From positions 1 to 63,080 of the forward strand of contig JAILLW010000001.1 in the NCBI GenBank assembly GCA_024692955.1: a stretch of DNA of 63,080 nt. The letters are read 5' to 3'. Of the stretch, positions 15,634 to 26,040 are shown piece after piece. The position numbers were made by a program, and so were the translations under genes. Under the pieces are notes generated by a model that had not been told where the DNA came from, made no database searches, and saw only the letters and a program-made list of their open reading frames with translations. The DNA comes from Lachnospiraceae bacterium (lineage in GTDB: Bacteria; Bacillota; Clostridia; Lachnospirales; Lachnospiraceae). Each line of letters begins with the position of its first letter. The first letter of the stretch is position 1.

Positions 15634-18543
15634 TTACCCTTTTTTCTTCTTTTCGCCCGCTTTTCCTTCTCCTTTTTGGGTCTTTTCCGTCCGGGATCTT
15701 GCGAGCATTTTCCGGATATACTGTCCCGTATAGGATTTTTCGCACTTCGCGACCTCTTCCGGAGTGCCCTGTGTCACTACCGTGCCTCCGCGATCGCCTC
15801 CGTCGGGTCCCATGTCGATGATATAATCCGCGGTCTTGATCACATCGAGATTATGCTCGATCACGACTGCCGTATTTCCTTCGCCGACCAGCCGGTGGAT
15901 GATCTCGATCAGTTTATGGACATCGGCGAAATGGAGACCGGTCGTGGGCTCGTCCAGAATATAGATCGTATTGCCTGTGCTTTTTTTGGAAAGCTCCGTG
16001 GCAAGCTTGATCCTCTGTGCCTCACCGCCCGAAAGCGTGGTCGAAGGCTGCCCGAGTTTGATATAGGACAGACCGACATCGTTCAGGGTCTCGATCTTCC
16101 GCCGGATGGAGGGCAGGTTTTCAAAGAAGGGCACCGCTTCCTCCACCGTCATATCGAGGACGTCATAGATCGTCTTTCCCTTATAATGAACCTCAAGGGT
16201 CTCGCGGTTGTAGCGCTTACCTCCGCAGACCTCACAGGGTACATAGACATCCGGAAGGAAATGCATCTCGATCTTGATGATCCCGTCTCCGCTGCAGGCT
16301 TCGCACCGTCCGCCCTTAACGTTGAAGGAAAACCTTCCCTTGCTGTAGCCCCGGGCTTTCGCGTCCGGCGTTCCCGCGAAAAGATCCCGGATCATATCGA
16401 ACACTCCCGTATAGGTCGCGGGATTCGATCTGGGGGTCCTTCCGATGGGAGACTGGTCGATGGCGATCACCTTGTCAAGCTTTTCTTCTCCCAGGATCCG
16501 GTCATGTTTTCCGGGAATGGTCCTTGCCCGGTTCAGATCCTTTGCGAGCCGCTTATAGAGGATCTCGTTCACCAGCGAACTCTTTCCCGATCCGGATACT
16601 CCGGTCACGCAGGTAAAGACGCCCAGAGGGATCTTCACGTCAATGTTCTTCAGGTTATTCTCCTTCGCCCCTTTTACCGTCAGAAAGCCCGTGGGCTTCC
16701 TTCTTGTCTCGGGAACGGGGATCTTAAGTTCACCGCTCAGGTATTTCCCGGTAACGGAATCGGGATTCTTCATCAGATCCTCCGCGGTTCCCTGCGCCAC
16801 GACTTCTCCCCCGTGGGCACCGGCAAGAGGTCCGATATCCACAATATGATCCGCGGCGAGCATCGTCTCCTCGTCATGCTCGACGACGATCAGGGTGTTG
16901 CCGAGATCCCGGAGCTGCTTTAAGGTTCCGAGCAGCTTGTCATTATCCTTCTGATGAAGTCCGATGGAAGGTTCATCCAGTATATAGCAGACTCCGACAA
17001 GGCCGGAGCCGATCTGTGTCGCAAGACGGATCCTCTGCGCCTCCCCTCCGGAGAGCGAGGCCGTGGCCCTTGCGAGTGTCAGATAGTCAAGGCCCACATC
17101 CACAAGGAACCCGACTCGCGCGCGGATCTCCTTGAGGATCTGCCGGCCTATGTATTCCTGCTGTTTCGTAAGTTTCATTCCTTCGAGGAATTTCTGAAGT
17201 TCCAGGATCGAATCCGTGGTCACCTCATAGATATTCCTCCCTGCCACCGTTACGGCCAGCGACTCCTTTTTAAGGCGCATTCCGTTGCATTCCGAGCAGG
17301 GGGTAAAGCTCATGTAGGATTCATATTCCGCCTTCTGCGTTTCCGAAAAAGTTTCCCGGTAGCGGCGCTCCGAGTTGCGTATGATACCCTCAAAGGTGAC
17401 GGGATAATCCCCTTCTCCCCGCTGTCCCTTGTAATGCACGAGGACCTCGGGAAAGCCTCCGTAGATCAGTTTGTTCTGCACGTCCCCGGGAAGTTTCTCA
17501 AAGGGCCTGTCCAGGCTGAACTTAAACTTCTTTGAAAGCGCGGTAAGGACCGCGTTCGTAAAGCTGCCGTCCTTTGATGAGGACTGCCAGCCCGTTACCT
17601 GAATCGCGCCTTCGTTGATGGAAAGGCTTCTGTCCGGGATCATCAGGTCCGGATTGAATTCCATCTTGTAGCCGAGGCCGTAGCAGACCGGGCAGGCTCC
17701 GAAGGGATTATTGAAGGAAAAGCTTCTCGGCTCGATCTCGGGAATGCTGATCCCGCAGTCCGGGCAGGCAAAACTCGTACTGAAATTGATCCTGTCCTTT
17801 CCGATCACATCCACTACCAGTAGACCGTCGCTAAGCTTCAGCACGTTCTCGATGGAATCCGCGATCCTTCCCTCCGTTCCGGGTTTGATCACGATCCGAT
17901 CCACCACGATCTCGATGGTATGCTTCACGTTTTTATCAAGCTCGATCTCTTCGGAAAGCTCGTACAGATTTCCGTCCACGATGGCCCGCACGTATCCGCT
18001 TCTCGAAGCCCTCTCCAGCACCTTTTCGTGACGGCCCTTCTTTCCCCGTACGACGGGTGAAAGAAGCTGGATCCTCGTTCCTTCCTCCATTTCCATGATC
18101 TGGTCCACCATCTGGTCCACGGTCTGACGGCGGATCTCCCTGCCGCACTGCGGGCAGTGGGGGATCCCGATCCTCGCATAAAGGAGGCGCAGATGGTCAT
18201 AGATCTCGGTCACGGTTCCCACGGTGGAGCGGGGGTTCCGGTTCGTGGATTTCTGATCGATGGAGATGGCGGGGGAAAGCCCGTCGATCTGCTCGACATC
18301 CGGCTTTTCCATCTGGCCGAGGAACTGTCTGGCGTAGGAGGAAAGCGATTCCATATAGCGGCGCTGCCCCTCCGCGTAGATCGTGTCAAACGCAAGAGAA
18401 CTCTTGCCGGAACCTGACAGACCTGTCAGAACTACCAGTTTGTCTCTCGGAATATCGACATCGATATGTTTCAGATTATGTTCGGATGCCCCGCGGACGC
18501 GAATACAGTCCCGGGGTAATATGTGCTTTGTCTCTTCGGACAT
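15634..18543 (-). CDS. uvrA: excinuclease ABC subunit A
   Basis: 969 residues. Damage-recognition ATPase of nucleotide excision repair. Two ABC modules: Walker [13 protein letters not shown] near residue 40 and [13 protein letters not shown] near 660, signatures [12 protein letters not shown] and [12 protein letters not shown]. Zinc modules include [17 protein letters not shown] and [17 protein letters not shown]. The C-terminus is short and basic ([11 protein letters not shown]). SD AAAGGAG. Starts 5 bases after uvrB and ends with a strong terminator. Confidence 0.98.
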   Translation of the reverse strand: MSEETKHILPRDCIRVRGASEHNLKHIDVDIPRDKLVVLTGLSGSGKSSLAFDTIYAEGQRRYMESLSSYARQFLGQMEKPDVEQIDGLSPAISIDQKSTNRNPRSTVGTVTEIYDHLRLLYARIGIPHCPQCGREIRRQTVDQMVDQIMEMEEGTRIQLLSPVVRGKKGRHEKVLERASRSGYVRAIVDGNLYELSEEIELDKNVKHTIEIVVDRIVIKPGTEGRIADSIENVLKLSDGLLVVDVIGKDRINFSTSFACPDCGISIPEIEPRSFSFNNPFGACPVCYGLGYKMEFNPDLMIPDRSLSINEGAIQVTGWQSSSKDGSFTNAVLTALSKKFKFSLDRPFEKLPGDVQNKLIYGGFPEVLVHYKGQRGEGDYPVTFEGIIRNSERRYRETFSETQKAEYESYMSFTPCSECNGMRLKKESLAVTVAGRNIYEVTTDSILELQKFLEGMKLTKQQEYIGRQILKEIRARVGFLVDVGLDYLTLARATASLSGGEAQRIRLATQIGSGLVGVCYILDEPSIGLHQKDNDKLLGTLKQLRDLGNTLIVVEHDEETMLAADHIVDIGPLAGAHGGEVVAQGTAEDLMKNPDSVTGKYLSGELKIPVPETRRKPTGFLTVKGAKENNLKNIDVKIPLGVFTCVTGVSGSGKSSLVNEILYKRLAKDLNRARTIPGKHDRILGEEKLDKVIAIDQSPIGRTPRSNPATYTGVFDMIRDLFAGTPDAKARGYSKGRFSFNVKGGRCEACSGDGIIKIEMHFLPDVYVPCEVCGGKRYNRETLEVHYKGKTIYDVLDMTVEEAVPFFENLPSIRRKIETLNDVGLSYIKLGQPSTTLSGGEAQRIKLATELSKKSTGNTIYILDEPTTGLHFADVHKLIEIIHRLVGEGNTAVVIEHNLDVIKTADYIIDMGPDGGDRGGTVVTQGTPEEVAKCEKSYTGQYIRKMLARSRTEKTQKGEGKAGEKKKKG

Positions 18544-18548
18544 TTTTC

Positions 18549-20537
18549 TTACTCCTTTTCCAGATCGTGCAGCGCCTTTTTCAGCCCGATCATCTTGTCG
18601 CGAAGCTCTGCCGCGGATTCAAAGTCAAGTTCTGCCGCCGCCTTCCGCATGCTCTTTTCGACTTTTTCGATCAGCTTTTCGAGTTCTTCGCGGCTCATGG
18701 ATTCCGGATCTTTCTCAAAGCGCATTTCCTCTTTCGCGATCTCTCTGGAAATGCTGATCAGATCCCGGACGGCCTTCTTGATCCCAACCGGCGTAATGCC
18801 GTGCTCTTCATTATACCGCTTTTGAAGATTTCGTCTACGGTCGGTTTCCTCGATCGTTTTTTTCATGGAATCCGTGATCACATCGGCATACATGATCACA
18901 TGCCCGTCCACATTTCTGGCCGCTCTGCCTACGGTCTGGATCAGGGAAGTCTCCGAGCGGAGGAAGCCTTCCTTGTCCGCATCCAGGATCGCCACCAGGG
19001 AGATCTCGGGAATATCGAGTCCCTCCCTTAAAAGATTGATCCCCACCAGTACATCGAAAACGTCAAGGCGCATATCACGGATGATCTCGGATCTCTCCAG
19101 CGTGTCAATGTCGGAATGCAGGTATTTGACCCGGATCCCCGCTTCTTTCAGATAATCGGTCAGATCCTCCGCCATGCGTTTGGTCAGAGTCGTGATCAGT
19201 ACCTTGTTCTTTTTCTCCGTTTCCTTCCGGATCTCCCCGATGAGATCATCGATCTGCCCCTCCACGGGGCGCACAAAGATCTCCGGATCAAGCAGTCCTG
19301 TAGGCCGGATGATCTGTTCGGTCCGAAGCAGCTCATGATCCGCTTCATACTGCGAGGGGGTTGCGGATACGAAGAGTACCTGATCCACCCTTTCCTCGAA
19401 TTCCGTAAAGTTCAGCGGGCGGTTATCCTTCGCGGAAGGCAGCCGGAATCCGTAATCGACCAGAGAGCTCTTCCGGCTCTGATCGCCCACATACATCGCG
19501 CCGAGCTGGGGGATCGTCATATGGGACTCGTCAATGATGATAAGGAAATCGTTATGGAAGAAGTCGATCAGTGTATAGGGCGGCTCTCCCTTCTTTCTTC
19601 CGGACATGAATCTGGAGTAGTTTTCTATGCCGGAGCAGAATCCCGTTTCAAGCAGCATCTCCATATCGAAGTTCGTCCGCTCGGAGATCCTCTGGGCTTC
19701 CAGCAGTTTGTCCTCGCTCTTGAAATAGCGGATCCGCTCCTCCAGTTCCTCTCCGATCTCCTTCACGGCAGCTTTCAGTTTTTCGGCAGGTACCACATAA
19801 TGGGATGCGGGAAAGATCGTGACATGGTTCAGGGTGCGGAGCGGGTTGCCGGTCAGAAGGTCAACCTCACAGATCCTCTCGATCTCATCTCCGAAAAACT
19901 CCACCCGGATAACGGCGTCCCCTCCCTGGGCCGGGTTGATCTCCAGCACATCTCCCCGTACGCGGAAGCAGGAACGTCCAAGGTCCATATCGTTTCTCTC
20001 ATATCTCATCGCGATCAGGGCCCGGATCACCTCGTCCCGGTCCTTCACCATACCGGGCCTCAGCGAGACCATCATTCCCTGATAGTCATCCGGTGAGCCC
20101 AGTCCGTAAATGCAGGATACGGAAGCGACGACGATCACGTCCCGTCTCTCGGAAAGGGAAGCTGTGGCGGAAAGCCGCAGTTTGTCGATCTCATCGTTCA
20201 CGGAGGAATCCTTCGCGATATAGGTGTCCGTCTGCGGGACATAAGCCTCCGGCTGATAATAGTCGTAATAGGACACAAAATACTCGACGGCGTTTTCCGG
20301 GAAGAATTCTTTCATCTCGCCGTAAAGCTGTCCGGCCAGTGTTTTGTTGTGGGATATGATCAGCGTCGGCTTATTAAGGGCAGCGATCACATTGGCCATG
20401 GTGAAGGTTTTGCCGGAGCCCGTAACGCCGAGCAGGGTTTCAAACTGGTTGCCCGCTTTGAAACCCTCCACAAGTTCTTTGATCGCCTGCGGCTGGTCGC
20501 CGGTAGGCTGATATTCCGAATGAAGTTTAAAGTTCAT
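18549..20537 (-). CDS. uvrB: excinuclease ABC subunit B
   Basis: 662 residues. Walker [14 protein letters not shown], the damage-probing beta-hairpin in [29 protein letters not shown], helicase motif VGRAARN, and the C-terminal UVR domain ([20 protein letters not shown]) that binds UvrA/UvrC. Its ATG shares a base with the stop of the SGNH esterase gene (TAATG), so translation is coupled to an unrelated enzyme. Confidence 0.98.
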   Translation of the reverse strand: MNFKLHSEYQPTGDQPQAIKELVEGFKAGNQFETLLGVTGSGKTFTMANVIAALNKPTLIISHNKTLAGQLYGEMKEFFPENAVEYFVSYYDYYQPEAYVPQTDTYIAKDSSVNDEIDKLRLSATASLSERRDVIVVASVSCIYGLGSPDDYQGMMVSLRPGMVKDRDEVIRALIAMRYERNDMDLGRSCFRVRGDVLEINPAQGGDAVIRVEFFGDEIERICEVDLLTGNPLRTLNHVTIFPASHYVVPAEKLKAAVKEIGEELEERIRYFKSEDKLLEAQRISERTNFDMEMLLETGFCSGIENYSRFMSGRKKGEPPYTLIDFFHNDFLIIIDESHMTIPQLGAMYVGDQSRKSSLVDYGFRLPSAKDNRPLNFTEFEERVDQVLFVSATPSQYEADHELLRTEQIIRPTGLLDPEIFVRPVEGQIDDLIGEIRKETEKKNKVLITTLTKRMAEDLTDYLKEAGIRVKYLHSDIDTLERSEIIRDMRLDVFDVLVGINLLREGLDIPEISLVAILDADKEGFLRSETSLIQTVGRAARNVDGHVIMYADVITDSMKKTIEETDRRRNLQKRYNEEHGITPVGIKKAVRDLISISREIAKEEMRFEKDPESMSREELEKLIEKVEKSMRKAAAELDFESAAELRDKMIGLKKALHDLEKE

Positions 20538-21505
20538 TATTTATCGAATCCGATCCTTCTGATCTCATCCACCAGATTTCTCGCATAGACTTCACATCCG
20601 AGGCAGTTCGGATGCAGGTTGTCAAGATAATACTCGGGGAAATGAGGAACAAGTTTCATTCCGTCAACGACCGTTACATTGGGATACGCGCCGGCGATCT
20701 TCTTTATCTCTTCGCAGAATTCCGTAAATGCGGGCAGTCCGTCCTGCATACCGAACCTGAGGTCTCCTCTCCAGAGAGGCGAAATGCACAGAACCGGTAT
20801 CCTGTCACCGTAGATCCCGGTAAGGGTCTCGTAGTACTCCCTGATCTTTGTCGTATCCTTCTCCCAGTGCTGATTGGTCCCGAGGGCAACAATGATGCCG
20901 TCCGGATCATAGCCGTCCATTTTCATCAGAGATCCCTTATCATAGATATATCCCCCGATACCCTGATTGATGATATCGAAATTAAGGAGCCTGTTCGCAA
21001 CGCTGACATAGGTATTCGAAGATCTTAAGGGTCCGTATCCCTGCGTGATCGAATCCCCGAGCCACAATACCTTTTTCCCCTTCTTTGCTCTCTCATACCC
21101 GGCATCGATGGTGAAATTGCGGATAAGGACCGTGGCATCCGCCGGCAGGTAAATGATCACGTCCTTTTCTCCTTCGGGAAGCTCCCATTCGATCGTGCCC
21201 GTATCGAGAATGTCCTTCACATGTATGATCCCCGAAATAAGCCCGTCCACGCACAGTTCGAAAGTATCCGGAGACCCCTTCCATATGATCTTATAGTCAA
21301 AGGAAACCTTCTTTGCCGAGGTCCTGAATTCCAGCGTCTTGGCGGAAGAAGCATCGCATCTTTCAGCCCACATGATAAAGGCCCCGTTAAAGTATTCCAT
21401 CTGTTTTTCGGAATACTGAAAAGCCTTGAGATACCCGTCTTCCGTCTCCCTAAACTCATAGGCTCCGAAATAGATCTTCTTTAATTCCTCATTTGTCAAA
21501 ACCAT
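20537..21505 (-). CDS. SGNH/GDSL hydrolase, two-domain esterase
   Basis: 322 residues, no signal peptide, so probably cytoplasmic. N-terminal beta-rich domain (about 1-125: [28 protein letters not shown]), then a GDSL-type catalytic domain: block [13 protein letters not shown] (Ser in GDS), block II Gly in NQGIGGY, block III GTNQHW (Asn), and the catalytic DNLHPN (Asp/His) near the end. The arrangement resembles CE2-like carbohydrate esterases. It lies downstream of an AraC regulator and upstream of uvrB. Deacetylation of a sugar is plausible; the substrate is unknown. Confidence 0.88.
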   Translation of the reverse strand: MVLTNEELKKIYFGAYEFRETEDGYLKAFQYSEKQMEYFNGAFIMWAERCDASSAKTLEFRTSAKKVSFDYKIIWKGSPDTFELCVDGLISGIIHVKDILDTGTIEWELPEGEKDVIIYLPADATVLIRNFTIDAGYERAKKGKKVLWLGDSITQGYGPLRSSNTYVSVANRLLNFDIINQGIGGYIYDKGSLMKMDGYDPDGIIVALGTNQHWEKDTTKIREYYETLTGIYGDRIPVLCISPLWRGDLRFGMQDGLPAFTEFCEEIKKIAGAYPNVTVVDGMKLVPHFPEYYLDNLHPNCLGCEVYARNLVDEIRRIGFDK

Positions 21506-21564
21506 TTCAGCCCCTCTCCCTTCAATGTGTTTACATGTATCTGCATTGTATCATAAATGTTCCC

Positions 21565-22455
21565 TTATGTGTTTTTCTTTCTGTATTCGCTTGCGCTCAT
21601 CCCGTAATACTTCCGGAAAGCCGACGAAAAATGCTCGACGGAAGAGTAGCCGAGCTCGTCCGCGATCTTCGTAACGTTCATATCCTGCGAACGGAGCATA
21701 AGCGCGGCGGCACTCATCTTCGCCTCCGCCTTTTTGCTCTGAAAATTCATTCCGTAATGCCCCGTAAGCAGTCTCTGCGTCTGTCTGGTGCTGAGATTAA
21801 GTCTTGAAGCGAGCGAAGTCAGGGTCAGCGTCGCGTATTCGTAAAGGAAGGCCTCTTCGATCATAAGAAACTGACTGTCGGCGGATCTTACTCCGCCCGT
21901 TTCAAAACTGTCCCTGTCGGCCGAATAGTTCCGTACGCAGGAAATGATGATCTGTTTTATGATGGATTCAACGGCTTCCTTATAACCGATGTCCTGCTGC
22001 TTCAGTTCGGAAAAGAGTGCCCTCATAAGGCCGTATATCCCGTACCGGTCCGTTCCGTACCATCTGTCCGTCCCGCGAAATCGCCCGAAAGGGGAAGTCT
22101 TCTTCCCGTTTCCCGCATCCGCAGACAGTTTCAGATAAACGCAGTATTCGGACAGCGGATCCTCCCGGTCGGGGATCATGGAATGTCTGATCCCGGGGCC
22201 TGTCACATACAGCGTTCCGGGAAAGGTATCATATTCGGTCCCGCTTACGGTAACCCTGCCGTGACCCGAGGAAATGTAATGGATCTCGTAGCTGTTGTCG
22301 GAATGGGCGTGCATCGGGATCGATCTCCGGAATCGTTCATATACCACGTTCCCCACATATACCGTCCCGCCGCCCATTCTGAACCCGATGTCCGGGTTCT
22401 GATACGCGATCTTTTCTTCTCCGTCCCTTCCGTTGTTTTTCGTATCTTCGCTCAT
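21565..22455 (-). CDS. AraC-family transcription regulator with cupin-type sensor
   Basis: About 296 residues from the ATG at 22455; the longer frame begins with TTG. N-terminal sugar-sensor cupin (MHAHSDNSYEIHYISSGHG, PGTLYVTGPGIRHSMIP), C-terminal pair of helix-turn-helix motifs (LTLTSLASRLNLSTRQTQRL and VTKIADELGYSSVEHFSSAF, ending RKYYGMSASEYRK). Divergent from the dehydrogenase-reductase-mutarotase operon, with 139 bases between, so it most likely controls that operon. It might also control the downstream esterase, 59 bases away. Effector unknown; fucose or a derivative is a guess from the target genes. Confidence 0.9.
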   Translation of the reverse strand: MSEDTKNNGRDGEEKIAYQNPDIGFRMGGGTVYVGNVVYERFRRSIPMHAHSDNSYEIHYISSGHGRVTVSGTEYDTFPGTLYVTGPGIRHSMIPDREDPLSEYCVYLKLSADAGNGKKTSPFGRFRGTDRWYGTDRYGIYGLMRALFSELKQQDIGYKEAVESIIKQIIISCVRNYSADRDSFETGGVRSADSQFLMIEEAFLYEYATLTLTSLASRLNLSTRQTQRLLTGHYGMNFQSKKAEAKMSAAALMLRSQDMNVTKIADELGYSSVEHFSSAFRKYYGMSASEYRKKNT

Positions 22456-22594
22456 GCGGATATGGTAGCACAAAATATGCGCTGATGCGACATTATTTGT
22501 TCTATCCTGTCACAATAATCTCTTATAGCCTCCGGCCGCGATCCCTATACTTGATATCAGGATCGTATTTTTCCATCCAAAGGAGGTAAATCTT

Positions 22595-23668
22595 ATGGCA
22601 GTAAAAATGAGAATGAGGGGAGCCATACTCCCCGGCAATTCAACGGTTGAGCTTAAGGACTTCGAAGTTCCGAAGCCCGGATTCGGGCAGGTGCTCATCC
22701 GCACCAAGGCAACCACCATATGCGGCAGCGATATTCGCTGCATCTACAGGGAGCATACCGGAAAGGGTGCCGAGGGTTATATTCCCGGGATGATCGCCGG
22801 CCACGAGCCCTGCGGTCTGATCATTGAAGAAGGGGAAGGTCTCCGGCGGTTCAAAAAAGGAGACCGTGTCATTGTCTATCATATTTCCGGCTGCGGCGTA
22901 TGCAACGACTGCCGCAGAGGCTACTACATCTCCTGTACTTCCAGATTCCGTGCCGCATACGGCTGGCAGCGAAACGGCGGAATGGGTGAATATATTCTCG
23001 CCGATGAGAAGGATCTGATCGCCCTTCCCGACGAGCTCTCCTACAAGGACGGCGCGCAGGTGGCCTGCGGATTCGGTACGGTCTATGAAGCCATCGAGAA
23101 GATCGGGGTAAGCGGCAACGATGCTGTACTCGTCACGGGACTCGGCCCCGTGGGGCTTGCCGCTCTTATGCTCTGTAAGGCTCTCGGCGCAAATCAGCTG
23201 ATCGGTGTCGAGATGAATGATTACCGGATTGATCTGGCAAAGAAGCTCGGTCTGGCCGATCAGGTATTCAAGCCCGGCGACGATACTCTTGAAGAGATCC
23301 TTAAGGTCACCCGCGGACGGGGCGTGGAGAAGGCCATTGACTGCTCCGCTTCCGATCCCGGCAGGCAGCTTGCCATCCGCGCCACCCATTCCTACGGAAA
23401 GATCGCGTTTGTCGGCGAAGGCGGAACCTGTACCTTCAATCCCAGCCCGGACATCATTCACGGTCAGAAGACCATCTACGGCTCCTGGGTAACCTCCCTC
23501 TGGAAAATGGAGGAGCTGGTTGACAGGCTGGTGCGCTGGAACATCCATCCCGACAGGCTGATCACCCACGAATTCGCTCTTGAACAGGCTCCCGAGGCTT
23601 ATGCTCTCATGGCGTCCGGCAACTGCGGAAAGGTTGCCGTGGTCTTCGGTGATCAGGACGAGAAGTAA
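22595..23668 (+). CDS. zinc-dependent medium-chain dehydrogenase (sorbitol/threonine dehydrogenase type)
   Basis: 357 residues. Catalytic zinc ligands Cys43 (TTICGSD) and His70-Glu71 (AGHEPCG); structural zinc cysteines 100, 103, 106 and 114 (CGVCNDCRRGYYISC); Rossmann motif VTGLGPVGLAAL for NAD(P). Sequence style is closest to polyol/sugar dehydrogenases. SD AAAGGAGG. First gene of a three-gene plus-strand operon with an aldo/keto reductase and FucU. Together they could move a 6-deoxysugar between aldose, alditol and ketose forms; this is inference. Confidence 0.92.
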   Translation: MAVKMRMRGAILPGNSTVELKDFEVPKPGFGQVLIRTKATTICGSDIRCIYREHTGKGAEGYIPGMIAGHEPCGLIIEEGEGLRRFKKGDRVIVYHISGCGVCNDCRRGYYISCTSRFRAAYGWQRNGGMGEYILADEKDLIALPDELSYKDGAQVACGFGTVYEAIEKIGVSGNDAVLVTGLGPVGLAALMLCKALGANQLIGVEMNDYRIDLAKKLGLADQVFKPGDDTLEEILKVTRGRGVEKAIDCSASDPGRQLAIRATHSYGKIAFVGEGGTCTFNPSPDIIHGQKTIYGSWVTSLWKMEELVDRLVRWNIHPDRLITHEFALEQAPEAYALMASGNCGKVAVVFGDQDEK

Positions 23669-23678
23669 GGAGGAGATC

Positions 23679-24659
23679 ATGAGCGAATTTATAACCGGCG
23701 TTCCGGCCTATACCTTAAATACGGGGGCTGTTATGCCCGCCGTGGGTCTCGGGACCTTCGGCTCCGACAAATACACACCCGGGCAGATAGCCTCTGCCGT
23801 GTCCGGCGCGGTCAGATCCGGCTACAGAATGCTCGACTGCGCATCCGTCTATCAGAACGAGGATCGGATCGGCGAGGTTTTAAGTGACCTGTTCCGGGAG
23901 AATGTCGTAAAAAGAGAGGAGCTGTTCATCACTTCCAAAGTATGGAACGACCAGCACAGGGAAGTCAGAAAAGCCTGTGAAAAGAGTCTGTCGGACCTTG
24001 GGCTCAGCTATGTCGATCTCTACTTTGTACACTGGCCGTTTCCCAATTATCACGCACCGGGATGTGACGGCACCTCCCGGAATCCCGATTCAAAGCCCTT
24101 CTCCGTGGACGAATTCATGGATACCTGGAGACAGCTTGAAGAACTGTATGACGAGGGACTGGTAAAGGCCATCGGCATGTCCAATATGACCGTTTCGAAG
24201 CTTGAGAAGGTACTTCCTCTTTGCAGGATAAAGCCTTCCGCTCTCGAGATGGAATGTCATCCCTCCTTCCAGCAGCAGGAGCTGTTTGATTACGCCCGCT
24301 CCCGTAACATCATACCGGTAGGTTTCTGTCCGATAGGTTCACCGAGCAGACCGGAAAGAGACAGATGCAGTACCGATGTGGCTGACACGGAGCTGCCCGA
24401 AGTCGTGCAGGTCGCTGAGGCTCATCATGTCCACCCCGCGATAATATGCATCAAATGGGCGGTACAGCGGGGATTGTGCACGATCCCGTTTTCCGTAAAG
24501 GAGCCCCAGTATATCTCCAATCTTAAATGCGTTACCGAAGATCCCCTTACGGATGATGAAATGGAACTGCTGAAGGGTGCCGAGCGGGGCTGCCGCCTGG
24601 TGAAGGGACAGGTCTTCCTGTGGCCCGGCGCCGATGACTGGACACAGCTTTGGAAATAA
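23679..24659 (+). CDS. aldo/keto reductase
   Basis: 326 residues from the ATG at 23679, preceded by AAGGAGGAGATC; the in-frame upstream ATG lies inside the dehydrogenase gene and is rejected. The catalytic tetrad Asp53, Tyr58, Lys87, His118 is complete (MLDCASVYQNEDRIG, ITSKVW, YFVHWPFP). Typical TIM barrel with GLGTFG at the start. Reduces an aldehyde or sugar with NAD(P)H. The gap to the upstream gene is 10 bases. Confidence 0.92.
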   Translation: MSEFITGVPAYTLNTGAVMPAVGLGTFGSDKYTPGQIASAVSGAVRSGYRMLDCASVYQNEDRIGEVLSDLFRENVVKREELFITSKVWNDQHREVRKACEKSLSDLGLSYVDLYFVHWPFPNYHAPGCDGTSRNPDSKPFSVDEFMDTWRQLEELYDEGLVKAIGMSNMTVSKLEKVLPLCRIKPSALEMECHPSFQQQELFDYARSRNIIPVGFCPIGSPSRPERDRCSTDVADTELPEVVQVAEAHHVHPAIICIKWAVQRGLCTIPFSVKEPQYISNLKCVTEDPLTDDEMELLKGAERGCRLVKGQVFLWPGADDWTQLWK

Positions 24660-24669
24660 GGAGGAGTCT

Positions 24670-25110
24670 ATGCTGAAAGGAATACCGAAGATACTGTCAC
24701 CGGAACTGCTGAAGGTTCTTTGTGAGATGGGACACGCGGACAGGATCGTTATCGCTGACGGAAACTTCCCTGCGGAGTCCGTGGGACGCGACGCGATCGT
24801 TGTAAGGCTTGACGGACACGGGGTGCCCGAGATCCTGGATGCCATACTCACGGTCTTCCCTCTCGATACCTATGTGGAACATCCGGTGAACCTTATGGAA
24901 GTCATGAAAGGCGATCCCGTCGAAACCCCGATCTGGGATACCTACGCGAAGATCCTTGAAAAGCATGATGCGCGCGGAAATTCCGTGACCGGATATATCG
25001 AACGCTTCGCTTTTTATGAAGAGGCACGAAAAGCCTATGCGATCGTCACCACCGGCGAGTCGGCCCTTTATGCCAATATTATGCTTCAAAAAGGTGTCGT
25101 GACCGGCTGA
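24670..25110 (+). CDS. fucU: L-fucose mutarotase family protein (RbsD/FucU)
   Basis: 146 residues from the ATG at 24670, SD AAGGAGGAG. Near full-length FucU pattern: MLKGIPKILSPELLKVLCEM, GHADRIVIADGNFPA (His22 and Asp30 region), YIERFAFYEEARKAYAIVTT, GESALYANIMLQKGV. Interconverts the anomers of L-fucose (or a related sugar) so the next enzyme gets its preferred form. Being linked to two dehydrogenases rather than fucI/fucK/fucA is unusual. Followed by a strong bidirectional terminator. Confidence 0.9.
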   Translation: MLKGIPKILSPELLKVLCEMGHADRIVIADGNFPAESVGRDAIVVRLDGHGVPEILDAILTVFPLDTYVEHPVNLMEVMKGDPVETPIWDTYAKILEKHDARGNSVTGYIERFAFYEEARKAYAIVTTGESALYANIMLQKGVVTG

Positions 25111-25125
25111 ACGGATCATTTTTAT

Positions 25126-25163
25126 CGCCCCTGTACTTTGCGGTACGGGGGCGGTCTCTTTTC
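25126..25163. terminator. bidirectional terminator between fucU and the MBL hydrolase
   Basis: CGCCCCTGTAC-tttgcg-GTACGGGGGCG, an 11-bp stem with one G-T pair, followed on the plus strand by GTCTCTTTTCT; AAAAAT on the left serves as the T-run for minus-strand transcripts. Confidence 0.8.
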
Positions 25164-25982
25164 TCAGATCACGATCCGGTATCCCGTCTTCATCTGCACT
25201 GCCATATCGCCGAGTTCTTCGTTCAGTATCCCGAACGCTCTGTCTTTGGTGCAATGCCCCGTGCAGATATATTGAATGCCGGTGTCTCTTATCTTTTTCG
25301 CAACTTCCCTGATCTCTTCATCCGGTTTGTTGAAAAGATGAAGGCCGCCGATAAGTCCGTATACCTTTTTATCCGGGAAGGTGTTCCTTACCTCGCTGAT
25401 TATGGTGTCCGCGCCGCCGTGCGAGCAGGAATTCAGTATGACGAGGCCCTTATCCGTATCAAGTACCAGACTCTGTTCATGGGAAAAATCATCCGGCATC
25501 CAGCCTCCGGGCGTTTTCCGGTACATCCTCTCCCTCTTTCCGATGCTTTCAAGTCCCTTTGTCTTGTGGGGTATCAGCCATACCCCGTCCATAAGGTTAT
25601 AATCACCCGAGACCTTCACGATCCTGTCCGGGTATTTTTGCAGCATCTTTTTCGGGATCCCGATGTATTTCCGGAAAATGTATTTCTTTTTATAACAGTC
25701 GGCCGCCGTATGATCTCTCACATAAAGCTTTGCCTTTTCGTTATTCTCAAAAAACGCCGGCAGGCCGTTTGCATGATCGTAATGCGCGTGGCTCAGCACC
25801 GCATGATCGATATCCGCAACGTCCCTCCCGAGTTTTTTCATATTCTCGAGGAAGAGCTCCGAAGAACCCGCATCCAGGAGAATGTTCTTTCCCGCGTACC
25901 GGATGAGGATGCTGAGTCCCCATTCACTGTCCATCCCGTTATCCGCCTTATTGTCGACTATGATCGTAATATCGGTTTCCAT
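25164..25982 (-). CDS. metallo-beta-lactamase-fold hydrolase
   Basis: 272 residues, cytoplasmic. The metal motif HAHYDHANG is complete. Other family marks are ILIRYAGKNILLDAGSS, LVLDTDKGLVILNSCSHGG and YGLIGGLHLF. It resembles the group annotated as 7,8-dihydropterin-6-methyl-4-aminobenzene-ribofuranosyl-phosphate synthase-like hydrolases, but the substrate cannot be told. Convergent with the fucU operon across a shared terminator; 58 bases downstream of the lipoprotein gene. Confidence 0.88.
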   Translation of the reverse strand: METDITIIVDNKADNGMDSEWGLSILIRYAGKNILLDAGSSELFLENMKKLGRDVADIDHAVLSHAHYDHANGLPAFFENNEKAKLYVRDHTAADCYKKKYIFRKYIGIPKKMLQKYPDRIVKVSGDYNLMDGVWLIPHKTKGLESIGKRERMYRKTPGGWMPDDFSHEQSLVLDTDKGLVILNSCSHGGADTIISEVRNTFPDKKVYGLIGGLHLFNKPDEEIREVAKKIRDTGIQYICTGHCTKDRAFGILNEELGDMAVQMKTGYRIVI

Positions 25983-26040
25983 TATGACTTTTCCTGCCGT
26001 AAGCTCCGTTATCCTTTAACTCCGACACCGTTGAACCGTC

